Assembly (NCBI RefSeq): GCF_027497355.1
Contig: NZ_CP114909.1
Span: 2,914,001 to 2,978,000 of the forward strand
DNA from: Micromonospora sp. WMMA1947
GTDB taxonomy: Bacteria; Actinomycetota; Actinomycetes; Mycobacteriales; Micromonosporaceae
Length of the DNA stretch: 64,000 nt
Direction of reading: 5' to 3'
Positions 7,917-16,150 of this stretch are shown here, piece after piece (the stretch's first letter is position 1; the number at the start of each line of letters is the position of its first letter). A program made the position numbers and the translations under genes. The notes beneath the pieces were generated by a model. The model made no database searches. It was not told the origin of the DNA and was given only the letters and a program-made list of their open reading frames with translations.

Positions 7917-9218
7917 TCAGTTCTTGCCGGTCACCATCCCCGACCATAGTGCCGGGAACTCCGGCATGGTCTTGGAGGTGCACGCCACGTCGTCGACCTC
8001 GATGCCGGGGACGGCCAGCCCGGCCACCGCGGCGGCGTGCGCCATCCGGTGGTCGGCGTACGTGCAGAACGTCCCGCCCCGCAGCGGGCGGGGCCGGATG
8101 TCCAGCCCGTCACGGGTCTCGGTGATGTCCGCGCCGAGCGCGGTGAACTCCTTGGCGAGCGCGGTGACCCGGTCGGTCTCGTGGCCGCGGATGTGGCCGA
8201 TGCCGGTGAGCCGGGACGGACCGTCGGCGAGCAGCGTGAGCGCGGTCAGCACCGGGGTCAGCTCGCCGACGTCGGAGAGGTCGGCGTCGATCCCGCGCAC
8301 CGTGCCGGTGCCCCGCACGGTCAGGCCGTCGGTGCCGAGGCTCACCTCGCCGCCCATCCGGTGCAGCAGGTCCCGGAGCTGCTCGACCGGCTGGAGGCTG
8401 CTGCGCGGCCAGCCCTGCAGCGTCACCTCGCCGCCGGTGACCAGCGCGGCGGCGAAGAACGGCGCGGCGCCGGACAGGTCCGGCTCGATCTCCCAGCCGC
8501 GCCCGGACAGCGGGCCCGGCTCGACCGTCCAGACGTCGGGCGTGGTGTCGTCGACGGCGGCGCCGGCCGCGCGCAGCATCTGCACCGTCATCCGCACGTG
8601 CGGCGCGGACGGCACCGGCGGCCCCTCGTGCCGGACCACGACGCCCCGGTCGAAGCGGGGTGCGGCGAGCAGCAGCCCGGAGACGAGCTGGCTGGACGCG
8701 GAGGCGTCGATCACCACGTCGCCGCCGGTCACCCGGCCCGCGCCGAGGACGACGAGCGGCAGGCTGCCGACCGCCGGCGCGTCGATGCGGACGCCGAGCG
8801 TGCGCAGCGCGCCGATCAGCGGCCCGAGCGGCCGGGTCCGGGCGTGCGGGTCGCCGTCGAAGGTGACCCGCCCGGCGGCCAGTCCGGCCACCGGGGGCAG
8901 GAAGCGCATCACGGTGCCGGCCAGGCCGACGTCGACGTGCGCCGGGCCGGCCAGCGGGTGGGGGCGGACCAGCCAGCGGTCGTCGTCCGAGATCGACATG
9001 TGGGCGCCGAGTGCGCGCAGGCCACCGGCCATCAGTTCGGTGTCCCGGGCGCGCAGCGGCCGGGCGAGTGTCGACGGCCCGCCGGCGAGCGCGGCGAGCA
9101 CCAGGGCCCGGGCGGTCATCGACTTGGAGCCGGGCAGGCGCAGCGTCGCGGCGACCGGGTCGCTCGCGGTCGGCGCGGCCCACTGCTGCTGCGGACGCGT
9201 CGCGGTCGGATTGCTCAC
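7917..9218 (-). CDS. aroA: 3-phosphoshikimate 1-carboxyvinyltransferase (EPSP synthase)
   Basis: A 433-residue enzyme of the shikimate pathway that joins phosphoenolpyruvate to shikimate 3-phosphate. Diagnostic segments are LPGSKSMTARALVLAALA (phosphate-binding Lys/Ser), the ARDTELM segment and TYADHRMAHAAAVAGL near the C terminus. It starts at GTG 9218, about 100 bases from the divergent SRAP gene. Its TGA is only 15 bases from the inferred CTG start of rsgA, so translation of rsgA is probably coupled to aroA. The length is normal for the family and no inactivating change is visible. Confidence 0.96.
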   Translation of the reverse strand: MSNPTATRPQQQWAAPTASDPVAATLRLPGSKSMTARALVLAALAGGPSTLARPLRARDTELMAGGLRALGAHMSISDDDRWLVRPHPLAGPAHVDVGLAGTVMRFLPPVAGLAAGRVTFDGDPHARTRPLGPLIGALRTLGVRIDAPAVGSLPLVVLGAGRVTGGDVVIDASASSQLVSGLLLAAPRFDRGVVVRHEGPPVPSAPHVRMTVQMLRAAGAAVDDTTPDVWTVEPGPLSGRGWEIEPDLSGAAPFFAAALVTGGEVTLQGWPRSSLQPVEQLRDLLHRMGGEVSLGTDGLTVRGTGTVRGIDADLSDVGELTPVLTALTLLADGPSRLTGIGHIRGHETDRVTALAKEFTALGADITETRDGLDIRPRPLRGGTFCTYADHRMAHAAAVAGLAVPGIEVDDVACTSKTMPEFPALWSGMVTGKN

Positions 9219-9320
9219 CGTTACATTCTGCCAAGCTCACGGCCGGGTGGAACCGTCCGGTGCCGCTGCTCCCGTTGGGCGGGACAGCCGGAACGTCCGG
9301 ATGCGGCTAGCGTGTGCGCC

Positions 9321-10028
9321 ATGTGCGGGAGGTACGCCACGACCCGGAGCGCCGCGGACCTGAGCGCGCTGTTCGAGTCGGCCGACGAGACCGGCGGGGT
9401 GACGCCGGACTACAACGTCGCGCCGACCGATCCGGTGCCGCTGGTCCGGCTCGCCCCGGAGGGGCACCGGCTGCTCTCCCTCGGCCGCTGGGGCCTGCTC
9501 CCGCAGTGGTCGCGCAGCGCCGCCGGAGCCGCCCGCATGATCAACGCGCGGGCCGAGACGGTCGCCACCAGCCGGGCGTACGCGCCGTCCTTCGCCCGCC
9601 GTCGCTGCCTGGTTCCGGCCGACGGGTGGTACGAGTGGGTCCGCCTCGCCGACGGCGGGCGCCAGCCCTACTTCATGACCCCGCGGGACGGTTCGGTGCT
9701 GGCCTTCGCCGGCATCTGGTCGGTCTGGGAGTCGGCGGGTACGGCCCGGCTCACGTTCAGCGTGCTCACCACCGCGGCGGTCGGCGAGCTGGCCGAGGTG
9801 CACGACCGGATGCCGCTGCTGCTGTCGCCGGAGCGCTGGCCGGGATGGCTGGGCCCGGCCGAGGAGCCGGCGGAGCTGCTCGCGCCACCGGAGCCCGGGC
9901 TGCTCGCCGGGCTGGAGATCCGGCCCGTCTCCCGGGCGGTCGGCGACGTCCGCAACGACGGCCCGGAGCTGGTCGCCCCGGTGGTTCCGGCGGGTGTCGA
10001 GACGGCCGTCGAGCCGACTCTCTTCTGA
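9321..10028 (+). CDS. SOS response-associated peptidase (SRAP/HMCES/YedK family)
   Basis: A 235-residue SRAP protein. Members of the family form a thiazolidine crosslink with abasic sites in single-stranded DNA through Cys2, shielding them from breakage. Cys2 is present in MCGRY, and the other conserved elements are YNVAPTD, INARAET, RRCLVPADGWYEW and the catalytic His in VHDRMPLLL. The start must be the ATG at 9321 because Cys2 follows Met directly. It is divergent from aroA. Whether it is damage-induced here is not shown; no LexA-type box was recognised upstream. Confidence 0.95.
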   Translation: MCGRYATTRSAADLSALFESADETGGVTPDYNVAPTDPVPLVRLAPEGHRLLSLGRWGLLPQWSRSAAGAARMINARAETVATSRAYAPSFARRRCLVPADGWYEWVRLADGGRQPYFMTPRDGSVLAFAGIWSVWESAGTARLTFSVLTTAAVGELAEVHDRMPLLLSPERWPGWLGPAEEPAELLAPPEPGLLAGLEIRPVSRAVGDVRNDGPELVAPVVPAGVETAVEPTLF

Positions 10029-10241
10029 TCACGCTCTGCCACATTCGCGTGACCTTTTTGTCGGGGTTGCGCCGGAAAAGTCGCCCGGACGTTCAGTCAG
10101 TTTCATTGAAGACTCTTGTCCTGACGTATGCGAATGCGATAGAACACAGCGCCGGTGATGGGCGTCTGTTCGCACGGGGCGGATGACACCCATCGATCTT
10201 GCGAGAGATCAATGCCGGTTCCCACGGGGGAGGTGGGTGTA

Positions 10242-10634
10242 TTGACACGGGCACGCATGCCCCGCCCGCACGAGGTGGCCGCCGCGCGGCGCGATCCGCG
10301 ACTGCTGCGGGCGCTGAGCGAACGACGCCAGGACGACGCGTGGCGCACCAGGGGCACCTGTCAGAACGTCGATCCGGAGACGTTCTTTCCGGCACCGAAC
10401 GAACCGGCCGACGCGGCGGTGGCGCTCTGCCGCACCTGCGACGTCCAGGGCTCCTGTCTGGCCTGGGCGCTGGAGGTGGGCGACTGCCACGGCGTCTGGG
10501 GCGGCACCACGCCGCGTGAGCGGCGCGCCATGCTGGTGGCCTGGCGCAGCGAGGTGCAGCCGGACCCGGACGCGCTCGACGACGCCGGTCCGCCGGTGCG
10601 CGACCGCCTACTCACGCTGGTTCCGCTGAGCTGA
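10242..10634 (+). CDS. WhiB-family iron-sulfur transcription factor
   Basis: A WhiB-like [4Fe-4S] regulator. Four cysteines are in the family pattern (TCQNVD, then CRTCDVQGSC), followed by the GVWGGTTPRERR turn motif. The open frame extends to ATG 10155, but a strong GGGGGAGG stands 8 bases before TTG 10242, giving 130 residues, so that start is preferred; ATG 10257 is a further option. The fairly AT-rich stretch before it probably holds the promoter. Compared with the 84-residue WhiB1 encoded at 26213-26470, it has a longer N-terminal arm and a C-terminal extension. Its target genes are unknown. Confidence 0.88.
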   Translation: MTRARMPRPHEVAAARRDPRLLRALSERRQDDAWRTRGTCQNVDPETFFPAPNEPADAAVALCRTCDVQGSCLAWALEVGDCHGVWGGTTPRERRAMLVAWRSEVQPDPDALDDAGPPVRDRLLTLVPLS

Positions 10635-10733
10635 TCCCGACATCGTCCGTGGCCCGCTCCGGCAGGCCGCGGGCGACGTCGGCGTTTCCCGCCCGGCCGC
10701 CGGCGGGCCGCCCGGTCCGCGCAGAATGAGCCG

Positions 10734-11345
10734 GTGCGGCACGACGACGAGATCGACACACCACGCGGGCCCGCCCGGCTCCGCTTCGACATGCCCGCCG
10801 ACGGCGCGGCGGTGCTCGTGCTCGGTCACGGCGCCGGCGGCGACGTGGACGCGCCGGACCTCACCGCGGTACGGGAGGCGGTGCTCGCCGCCGGAGCCGG
10901 GGTGGCCCTGGTTACCCAGCCGTACCGGGTCGCCGGCCGACGCGCGCCCGCTCCGGCCGGACACCTCGACGAGGCGTGGACGGCGGTGCTGGCCGAACTG
11001 CGCCGGCGTGCCCCACGGGTGCGCCACTGGGTGGTCGGGGGCCGGTCCAGTGGCGCCCGGGTGGCCTGCCGTACCGCAGCCGCCGTCGGGGCGGTCGGCG
11101 TGGTGGCGCTGGCGTTCCCGCTGCACCCGCCGGGCCGGCCGGAGCGCTCCCGGGCCGGGGAACTGCTCACCGGGCTGCCCACGCTCGTCGTCAACGGCGA
11201 CCGGGACCCGTTCGGCGTGCCCGAGCCCGGCCCCGGGATCGAGGTGGTGGTCCGGCCGGGGGAGCGCCACGACCTGCGCCGCGATCCGGCCGGCACGGCC
11301 GTCGTGGTGCGGGACTGGCTGCGCGTACACGGGTGGTCGTCCTGA
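10734..11345 (+). CDS. small alpha/beta hydrolase (KANL3/Tex30-like)
   Basis: A 203-residue alpha/beta hydrolase of the dienelactone-hydrolase or KANL3/Tex30-like group. It has an oxyanion-region motif LVLGHGAGGD, the nucleophile elbow GGRSSGAR, the acid in VVNGDRDPFG and the terminal His in GERHDLRRDP, so the triad looks complete. The start is GTG at 10734. There is no signal peptide, so it is cytoplasmic. It lies between a whiB gene and sigR on the same strand but more than 200 bases from sigR, and a shared operon is not indicated. The substrate is unknown. Confidence 0.8.
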   Translation: MRHDDEIDTPRGPARLRFDMPADGAAVLVLGHGAGGDVDAPDLTAVREAVLAAGAGVALVTQPYRVAGRRAPAPAGHLDEAWTAVLAELRRRAPRVRHWVVGGRSSGARVACRTAAAVGAVGVVALAFPLHPPGRPERSRAGELLTGLPTLVVNGDRDPFGVPEPGPGIEVVVRPGERHDLRRDPAGTAVVVRDWLRVHGWSS

Positions 11346-11502
11346 CCGGGCGGCGCGCGCCGTGACCGTCCGCCGCGGCGGGTCGTTGCACCGGTTGGTG
11401 CCGGCCGCCCGGTTCGGGCGCGCCGGGGCCACCCTCCCAGGCCCTTCCTGGTCCCAGCGTCGGTCGCGGCCGAGGCCGGGACCAGGATCGGGTGGGGCCG
11501 GA

Positions 11503-11529
11503 GGAATGCCACGCCCCGCAACTCGCGTT
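11503..11529 (+). promoter_or_regulatory. candidate SigR-dependent promoter of sigR
   Basis: GGAAT at 11503-11507 and GTT at 11527-11529 are separated by 19 bases, which matches the GGAAT-N18/19-GTT consensus known for SigR in Streptomyces. Transcription would begin about 10 bases downstream and include the GTG at 11574, so this promoter would yield the long form of the sigma factor and close an autoregulatory loop. Confidence 0.7.
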
Positions 11530-11573
11530 ACCTCCCTTGGACGACGACATTGCCAGCGCGAGGGGGGTGACCG

Positions 11574-12383
11574 GTGCCGATCGAGACACGGAGCCGGGAA
11601 CGGGACGAACGGGACGAGCGCCAGCTCCGGCGGCTGCTCGACGCGCCGGAGTGGCCCGCGGCGGCGTCGGTCGTGAGCACCGGCACACACTCCGGAAGTG
11701 AATCTGCCGGCAAGTGGGTACGCGTATCCTCGGCGGGAAAGCATCCGACGCGAGGGGATGTGCGGTTGACCACCGAGAAGACGGACGAGCGCAGGGCCCG
11801 CTTCGAGCGGGACGCGATGCCCTTCGTCGATCAGCTCTACGCTGCCGGACTGCGGATGACCCGCAACCCGGCGGACGCGGAGGACCTGGTTCAGGAGACG
11901 TACCTGAAGGCGTACGCCGCCTTCCACCAGTTCGAGCAGGGCACGAACCTGAAGGCCTGGCTCTACCGGATCCTGACCAACACCTACATCAACACCTACC
12001 GCAAGCGGCAGCGCCAGCCCATTCAGGCGCCGACCGAGGAGATCACCGACTGGCAGCTCGCCGAGGCCGAGTCGCACACGTCCAGCGGCCTGCGCTCGGC
12101 CGAGACGGAGGCGCTCGACCGGCTGCCGGACAGCGACGTCAAGGAGGCCCTCCAGCAGTTGCCGGAGGAGTTCCGCCTGGCCGTCTACCTGACCGACGTC
12201 GAGGGCTTCTCCTACAAGGAGGTCGCCGACATCATGGGCACGCCGATCGGCACCGTGATGTCCCGTCTGCACCGTGGCCGACGTAATCTGCGGAAGCTGC
12301 TGGAGCAGTACGCGGCGGAGCGGGGTTTCAGCGCCGCCTCGTCGAAGAAGGGTTCGACCGCCGCCGCCGGCCGGGAGGTGTGA
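11574..12383 (+). CDS. sigR: ECF sigma factor SigR/SigH (thiol-oxidative stress), long and short starts
   Basis: A group-IV sigma factor with region 2 ([30 protein letters not shown]) and region 4 ([19 protein letters not shown], then [16 protein letters not shown]). It should direct thioredoxin, mycothiol and proteostasis genes when its anti-sigma RsrA is oxidised. Two starts are supported. GTG 11574, behind GGGGGG, gives 269 residues. TTG 11766, behind GAGGGGA, gives 205 residues beginning where family homology begins. In Streptomyces coelicolor an inducible promoter makes a longer, unstable form of SigR, and the upstream GGAAT/GTT promoter here fits that plan. Overlaps rsrA by GTGA. Confidence 0.94.
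   Translation: MPIETRSRERDERDERQLRRLLDAPEWPAAASVVSTGTHSGSESAGKWVRVSSAGKHPTRGDVRLTTEKTDERRARFERDAMPFVDQLYAAGLRMTRNPADAEDLVQETYLKAYAAFHQFEQGTNLKAWLYRILTNTYINTYRKRQRQPIQAPTEEITDWQLAEAESHTSSGLRSAETEALDRLPDSDVKEALQQLPEEFRLAVYLTDVEGFSYKEVADIMGTPIGTVMSRLHRGRRNLRKLLEQYAAERGFSAASSKKGSTAAAGREV
11752..11768 (+). promoter_or_regulatory. internal ribosome site and TTG start for short SigR
   Basis: GAGGGGA at 11752-11758 lies 7 bases before TTG 11766 ([13 protein letters not shown]), the position at which homology with other SigR/SigH proteins begins. A TATCCT hexamer at 11725-11730 could be the -10 of a separate promoter for this shorter form; no convincing -35 was found. Confidence 0.5.
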
Positions 12384-12673
12384 CCGTGAGCTGTGGACAA
12401 CCGCACGAGACGGACTGCCACGAGGTCCTCGCCGAGGTCTACCTCTACCTCGACCTGGAGTGCGCCGAGGAGCGCCGGGTGCTGATCCGGCACCACCTGG
12501 ACGAGTGCGGGCCGTGCCTGCGCGAGTACGGCATCGAGCAGGAGGTCAAGGCGCTGGTGGCGCGGTGCTGCGGCAACGAGGCGGCGCCGGAGAAGCTGCG
12601 TGAACGGCTGCGCCTGCGGCTGACCGAGCTGGTCGTCTTCGAGACCACCGAGTCCCGCGAACTGGCCGACTGA
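12380..12673 (+). CDS. rsrA: zinc-binding anti-sigma factor RsrA
   Basis: A 97-residue ZAS-family anti-sigma factor, the redox switch for the preceding sigma factor. Candidate zinc ligands are Cys13 and the H-x3-C-x2-C motif (HLDECGPC); oxidation of such thiols releases zinc and the sigma factor in the known homologues. Another CC pair (ARCCGN) occurs further on. The N terminus is either GTG 12380, overlapping the sigR TGA as GTGA, or GTG 12386. Overlap and order leave little doubt about the partnership. Confidence 0.93.
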   Translation: MTVSCGQPHETDCHEVLAEVYLYLDLECAEERRVLIRHHLDECGPCLREYGIEQEVKALVARCCGNEAAPEKLRERLRLRLTELVVFETTESRELAD

Positions 12674-12681
12674 ACAAGCGA

Positions 12682-12723
12682 CGGAACGGCCCGGGTCCGA
12701 TCATTCGGACCCGGGCCGTTCCG
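12682..12723 (+). terminator. strong hairpin terminator after rsrA
   Basis: A perfect 19-bp stem (12682-12700 with 12705-12723) around a TCAT loop begins 9 bases after the rsrA stop. It also stands just downstream of the convergent bL37 gene, so it can act on both strands. There is no U-run, as is common in high-GC actinomycetes. Confidence 0.85.
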
Positions 12724-12759
12724 CGTGTCAGGCGCAGTGCGCCGCGCTGATCCCGATGA

Positions 12760-12834
12760 TCAGGAGTTGGGGCGCTTGCCGTGGTTGGCGCTGCTCTTCT
12801 TCCGGGCCTTCTTCTTCCGGGCCTTCTTCGCCAT
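12760..12834 (-). CDS. 50S ribosomal protein bL37 (24 residues)
   Basis: A tiny, very basic open frame of 25 codons reading MAKKARKKKARKK and then SSANHGKRPNS. The ANHGKRPN ending and the Lys/Arg-rich body are the hallmark of actinobacterial bL37, a small subunit first seen in mycobacterial 50S structures. AAGGAGG stands 6 bases before the ATG, a stronger ribosome site than that of most genes here. It is convergent with sigR-rsrA and divergent from the biotinylated carrier gene. Most gene finders miss it because of size. Confidence 0.9.
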   Translation of the reverse strand: MAKKARKKKARKKSSANHGKRPNS

Positions 12835-13073
12835 GCTCTGCCTCCTTGTGCTGGTCACGGTTCCGTCCGCGGCTGGGCGCGGCGGAGGTCGCGGTGCGGC
12901 CCTCCGGGCTCGCCGGTGGCCGACCCGCACGATGCTAGTGCCGTCGCCGCCCGCCCGGGCGCGGCGGGGCGCATCGGGCGACCGGTGGTGCGCGGCCCGG
13001 CGTGACCGGCGTCATGATTGGATACCGTTCGCAGGATTGTCGGGGAGCTGTCGGACAGAGGGAGGGCCGGAAC

Positions 13074-13289
13074 ATGGCCGAGGAGATCCGTGCCGAGATG
13101 GTGGCGAACGTCTGGAAGGTCGTCGTGTCGGCCGGCGACACGGTGTCCGAGGGCGACACCCTGGTGATCCTGGAGTCGATGAAGATGGAGATCCCGGTGG
13201 TCGCCGAGTCCGACGGCGTGGTGCGGACGCTCGCCGTCAACGAGGGCGACGTGGTGCAGGACGGCGACCTGATCGCGGAGATCGGTTGA
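13074..13289 (+). CDS. small biotinylated carrier protein (BCCP-like, TB7.3 type)
   Basis: A stand-alone biotinyl/lipoyl domain of 71 residues with the biotin attachment motif ESMKME; the lysine is central in the hairpin between two hammerhead strands (GDTVSEGDTLVIL and GDVVQDGDLIAEI). It resembles the mycobacterial TB7.3 biotinylated protein, which is also encoded beside the SigH/RshA genes. A biotin carrier role for an acyl-CoA carboxylase is possible, but no carboxylase is adjacent. The ATG at 13074 follows GGAGGG. Its TGA overlaps the next gene's TTG. Confidence 0.9.
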   Translation: MAEEIRAEMVANVWKVVVSAGDTVSEGDTLVILESMKMEIPVVAESDGVVRTLAVNEGDVVQDGDLIAEIG

Positions 13290-13798
13290 CCGGCCCGCGG
13301 GTACGCCGCGCCGAGCCGGCGGACTTCCCCGCCGTGGCCCGGCTGACCGTCGCCGCGTACGAGGCGGACGGCCAGCTCAAGGACGAGGCCGGGTACGCGC
13401 CGGTGCTCGCCGACGTGGCCGGCCGCGCCGAGACCGGCGAGGTGCTGGTGGCCGTCGACGACGCCACCGGTCAGGTGCTCGGGGCGGTGACGTTCGTGCT
13501 GGCCGGCACCCCGTACGCCGAACTCGCCGGCCCGGGTGAGGCCGAGTTCCGGATGCTCGCGGTGGATCCGGCCGCCCAGGGCCGGGGCGCGGGGGCGGCG
13601 CTCGCCGTCGCGTGCGTGGCGCGCGCGGCCGAGCTGGGCTGTACGGCGGTGGTGATCTGCGTACGCGCCGGGATGGCGGTGAGCGCGCACCACATCTACG
13701 AGCGGCTCGGTTTCGTCAGGTACCCGGAGAAGGACTGGAGCCCGGCGCCCGGGATCGACCTGCGCGGCCTGCGGCTGGACCTGAGCGCGGCGGGCTGA
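13286..13798 (+). CDS. GNAT-family N-acetyltransferase
   Basis: A 170-residue GNAT acetyltransferase with core strand EFRMLAVDPAAQGRGAGAAL (the acetyl-CoA pyrophosphate loop R/Q-G-x-G) and the late helix YERLGFVRYPEKDW. The proposed start is TTG 13286, overlapping the carrier stop as TTGA; no ATG or GTG occurs before the homology. Coupling to the biotinylated carrier suggests joint expression, but no functional link is known to me. The substrate is unknown. Confidence 0.85.
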   Translation: MTGPRVRRAEPADFPAVARLTVAAYEADGQLKDEAGYAPVLADVAGRAETGEVLVAVDDATGQVLGAVTFVLAGTPYAELAGPGEAEFRMLAVDPAAQGRGAGAALAVACVARAAELGCTAVVICVRAGMAVSAHHIYERLGFVRYPEKDWSPAPGIDLRGLRLDLSAAG

Positions 13799-13804
13799 AC
13801 CGGC

Positions 13805-14380
13805 TCAGCCCTGGCCGGCCTCGCCGATCTTGGCGAGCAGTTCGTCCGCCACCTGGAGCGCGATCCGCTTGCGCTCGTCGTCGGTGATGCCCGGCGCGCG
13901 TACCGCGAACCAGCTGCTGTGCACGGCGAACAGCGTGAGCGCGGCGCGGAGCTGGGCGGCGGGTGAGTCGTCGCCCCGGCACAGCTCGTGGGCGAGCCGC
14001 ATCATCCGCTCCCGCATCTGCTGGCCGGCGACCAGGCTCTTGAGCACCGTCTGGTTCTGCTCGAAGAAGCGCATCACCTGGGGCAGGTCCCCGGCGAACA
14101 TGCTGTCGGCGTACCGGCCGACGAGGGCGCGCCGGGTCGCCAGCGTGGGGGGCTGGTCGGCGGCCCAGGCGATCAGCTCGTCCATCCGGCGCAGCCGGTC
14201 GTCGACCAGGCTGGTGACGATCTCGTCCTTGCTCTTGAAGTGGTAGTAGAGCGCCGCCTTGGTCACGCCCAGCCGCTCGGCGATCTCCCGCAGTGACGTC
14301 TTCTCGTAGCCCTGCTCGGTGAAGAGTTCCAAGGCCACGGCCTGAATGCGCTGCCGCGTGCCACCTGTGGTCTCCCTCAC
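13805..14380 (-). CDS. TetR-family transcriptional repressor
   Basis: A 191-residue TetR regulator. The N-terminal helix-turn-helix (about 10-55) is typical: ALELFTEQGYEKTSLREIAE then VTKAALYYHFKSKDEI. The C-terminal ligand domain is variable. GTG 14380 is the chosen start, placing the HTH at the usual distance; the frame could begin at TTG 14398. It is divergent from an MFS exporter, with a 24-bp palindrome between them, so it most likely represses the exporter and itself and is relieved by an exported compound. Confidence 0.92.
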   Translation of the reverse strand: MRETTGGTRQRIQAVALELFTEQGYEKTSLREIAERLGVTKAALYYHFKSKDEIVTSLVDDRLRRMDELIAWAADQPPTLATRRALVGRYADSMFAGDLPQVMRFFEQNQTVLKSLVAGQQMRERMMRLAHELCRGDDSPAAQLRAALTLFAVHSSWFAVRAPGITDDERKRIALQVADELLAKIGEAGQG

Positions 14381-14432
14381 CGGCCGACATCCTTTCAATC
14401 CGCTTGACGTGCGCCCGCCACCAGCTTACCGT

Positions 14433-14456
14433 CCGGCTAGTAAGTTAACTAGCCGG
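14433..14456. promoter_or_regulatory. palindromic operator between tetR and MFS genes
   Basis: Perfect 9-bp arms CCGGCTAGT and ACTAGCCGG flank a 6-bp centre AAGTTA in the divergent intergenic space, 53 bases from the tetR start and 44 from the MFS start. Related GTAAG/CTTAC and CTAG words repeat on both sides (14425-14467), so two overlapping operators are possible. Size and symmetry fit a TetR dimer. Confidence 0.75.
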
Positions 14457-14499
14457 GCGGCAAGTAAGTCGATCATCCGATCTGCGGGGGAGCCTACCG

Positions 14500-16089
14500 A
14501 TGAGTCAACCAGCCCAGCTGACCACGAAACCAAACGTCCGGGTTGTCCTGTTCGGGCTCATGATCGCGATGATGCTCGCGATGCTCGACAACATGATCGT
14601 CAGCACCGCGCTGCCGCGCATCGTCTTCGAGTTCGGCGGTGCCGATCACTTCACCTGGGTGGTCACCGCGTACGTGCTGGGCACCACCGTCTCCACGCCG
14701 ATCTGGGGAAAGCTCGGCGATCTCTACGGCCGCAAGACGGTCTTCCTCACCGCTGTCGTGGTGTTCCTGGCCGGCTCCGCGCTCTGCGGCATGTCCGGCT
14801 CCGGCGTCTTCGGCGGCGCCGACACCGGCATGACCGAGCTGATCGCGTTCCGTGCCGTCCAGGGCCTCGGCGCCGGTGGCCTGATGGTCGGCGTCATGGC
14901 GATCATCGGTGACCTGGTCCCGCCGCGCGAGCGGGGCCGCTACCAGGGCATGATCGCCGGCATCATGGCCATCGCCATGGTGGCCGGCCCGCTCGTCGGC
15001 GGCTTCATCACCGACAACCTCTCCTGGCGCTGGGCGTTCTACGTCAACCTGCCGCTGGGCGGGCTGGCGCTGCTGGTCCTCGCCACCACCATGCACCTGC
15101 CGAAGTACCGCACCGAGCACAAGATCGACTGGCTCGGCGCGGCGCTGCTGTCCGTCGGCATCACCGCGATCGTGCTGGTGACCACGTGGGGCGGCAACGA
15201 GTACGACTGGGTCTCGCCGCAGATCCTCGGCCTCGCCGTGCTGGCGGTGCTCGCGCTCGGCGCGTTCGCGCTGGTCGAGCGGCGCGCGCCGGAGCCGATC
15301 CTGCCGCTGAGCCTGTTCGCCAACCGCAACTTCGCCCTGATCTCGGTGATCGGGTTCCTGCTCGGCTTCGCCATGTTCGGCGCGATGAACTTCCTGCCGC
15401 TCTACCAGCAGACCGTGCAGGGAGCGTCGGCCACGAACAGCGGCCTGCTGCTGCTCCCGCTGATGTTCGGCATGCTCGTGGTGTCGCTCGTGGTCGGCCG
15501 GACCATCACCAAGACCGGCCGCTACCGGGCCTTCCCGATCGTCGGCGGCGTGGTGATGGCCGCCGGGATGGGCCTGCTCAGCCTGCTGGACGTCGACACC
15601 AGCAAGAGGCAGTCCTCGCTCTACATGATCGTGCTCGGCGTCGGCATGGGCTTCCTCATGCAGACCTCGATGCTCATCGCGCAGAACAGCGTGGAACAGA
15701 AGGACCTCGGCGCGGCCAGCGGCGCGGCCACCTTCTTCCGGTCCATCGGCGGTTCGTTCGGCGTCTCCCTCTTCGGCGCGATCTTCGCCAACCGCCTGGC
15801 CGACTCGGCCGCCGGTTCCGCGTTCGCGGGCTCCGGCGGCGAAGGCGGCGCGATGGACCTGGAGGCCCTCAAGAAACTCACCGGCCCGATGCGCGAGGCG
15901 GTGCTCGGCGGCCTCTCCGACGCCATCTCGCACGTCTTCTTCTGGGCCGTCGTCTTCACCGTGGCCGTACCGGTGCTCGCCTGGTTCATCAAGGAGGTGC
16001 CGCTGCGCGCGACGAACGACGTACCGCCGGCCGGCACCACCCCGGAGGACCAGGCCGAGGCCGCGCTCGGCAAGGCCCCCGTCGCCTGA
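14500..16089 (+). CDS. DHA2 (EmrB/QacA)-type MFS drug exporter
   Basis: A 529-residue, probably 14-helix proton-driven exporter. The first helix carries LAMLDNMIVSTALPRI (motif D1 of the DHA2 class), the loop 2-3 motif is GKLGDLYGRKTVF (motif A), and helix 5 has MAIAMVAGPLVGGFI (motif C, antiporter signature). It ends in a hydrophilic tail. Divergent from a TetR repressor that shares the intergenic operator, so it is probably substrate-inducible. The exported compound is unknown; both self-made metabolites and drugs are plausible. Confidence 0.93.
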   Translation: MSQPAQLTTKPNVRVVLFGLMIAMMLAMLDNMIVSTALPRIVFEFGGADHFTWVVTAYVLGTTVSTPIWGKLGDLYGRKTVFLTAVVVFLAGSALCGMSGSGVFGGADTGMTELIAFRAVQGLGAGGLMVGVMAIIGDLVPPRERGRYQGMIAGIMAIAMVAGPLVGGFITDNLSWRWAFYVNLPLGGLALLVLATTMHLPKYRTEHKIDWLGAALLSVGITAIVLVTTWGGNEYDWVSPQILGLAVLAVLALGAFALVERRAPEPILPLSLFANRNFALISVIGFLLGFAMFGAMNFLPLYQQTVQGASATNSGLLLLPLMFGMLVVSLVVGRTITKTGRYRAFPIVGGVVMAAGMGLLSLLDVDTSKRQSSLYMIVLGVGMGFLMQTSMLIAQNSVEQKDLGAASGAATFFRSIGGSFGVSLFGAIFANRLADSAAGSAFAGSGGEGGAMDLEALKKLTGPMREAVLGGLSDAISHVFFWAVVFTVAVPVLAWFIKEVPLRATNDVPPAGTTPEDQAEAALGKAPVA

Positions 16090-16097
16090 AGCACCGT

Positions 16098-16138
16098 CGC
16101 GGCCCCGCCGCCCCGTCCCGGGGGTACGCGGGGCCGCG
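16098..16138. terminator. hairpin between convergent MFS and TPR genes
   Basis: A 10-bp GC stem (16098-16107 with 16129-16138) with a 21-base loop lies in the 61-bp space between two convergent stops, where a bidirectional terminator is expected. The long loop makes it weaker than the other hairpins here. Confidence 0.5.
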
Positions 16139-16150
16139 GCGCGTCCGCGG

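Noticed and set aside
4863..7949. Giant plus-strand open frame of 1028 codons
   Set aside because: It lies antisense to the transporter, hisN and rsgA and has the Gln/Arg/Gly/His-rich composition typical of shadow frames in high-GC DNA.
8037..9320. N-terminal extension of the SRAP gene to 663 codons
   Set aside because: SRAP proteins need Cys at position 2, so the start must be ATG 9321; the upstream part is the aroA antisense shadow.
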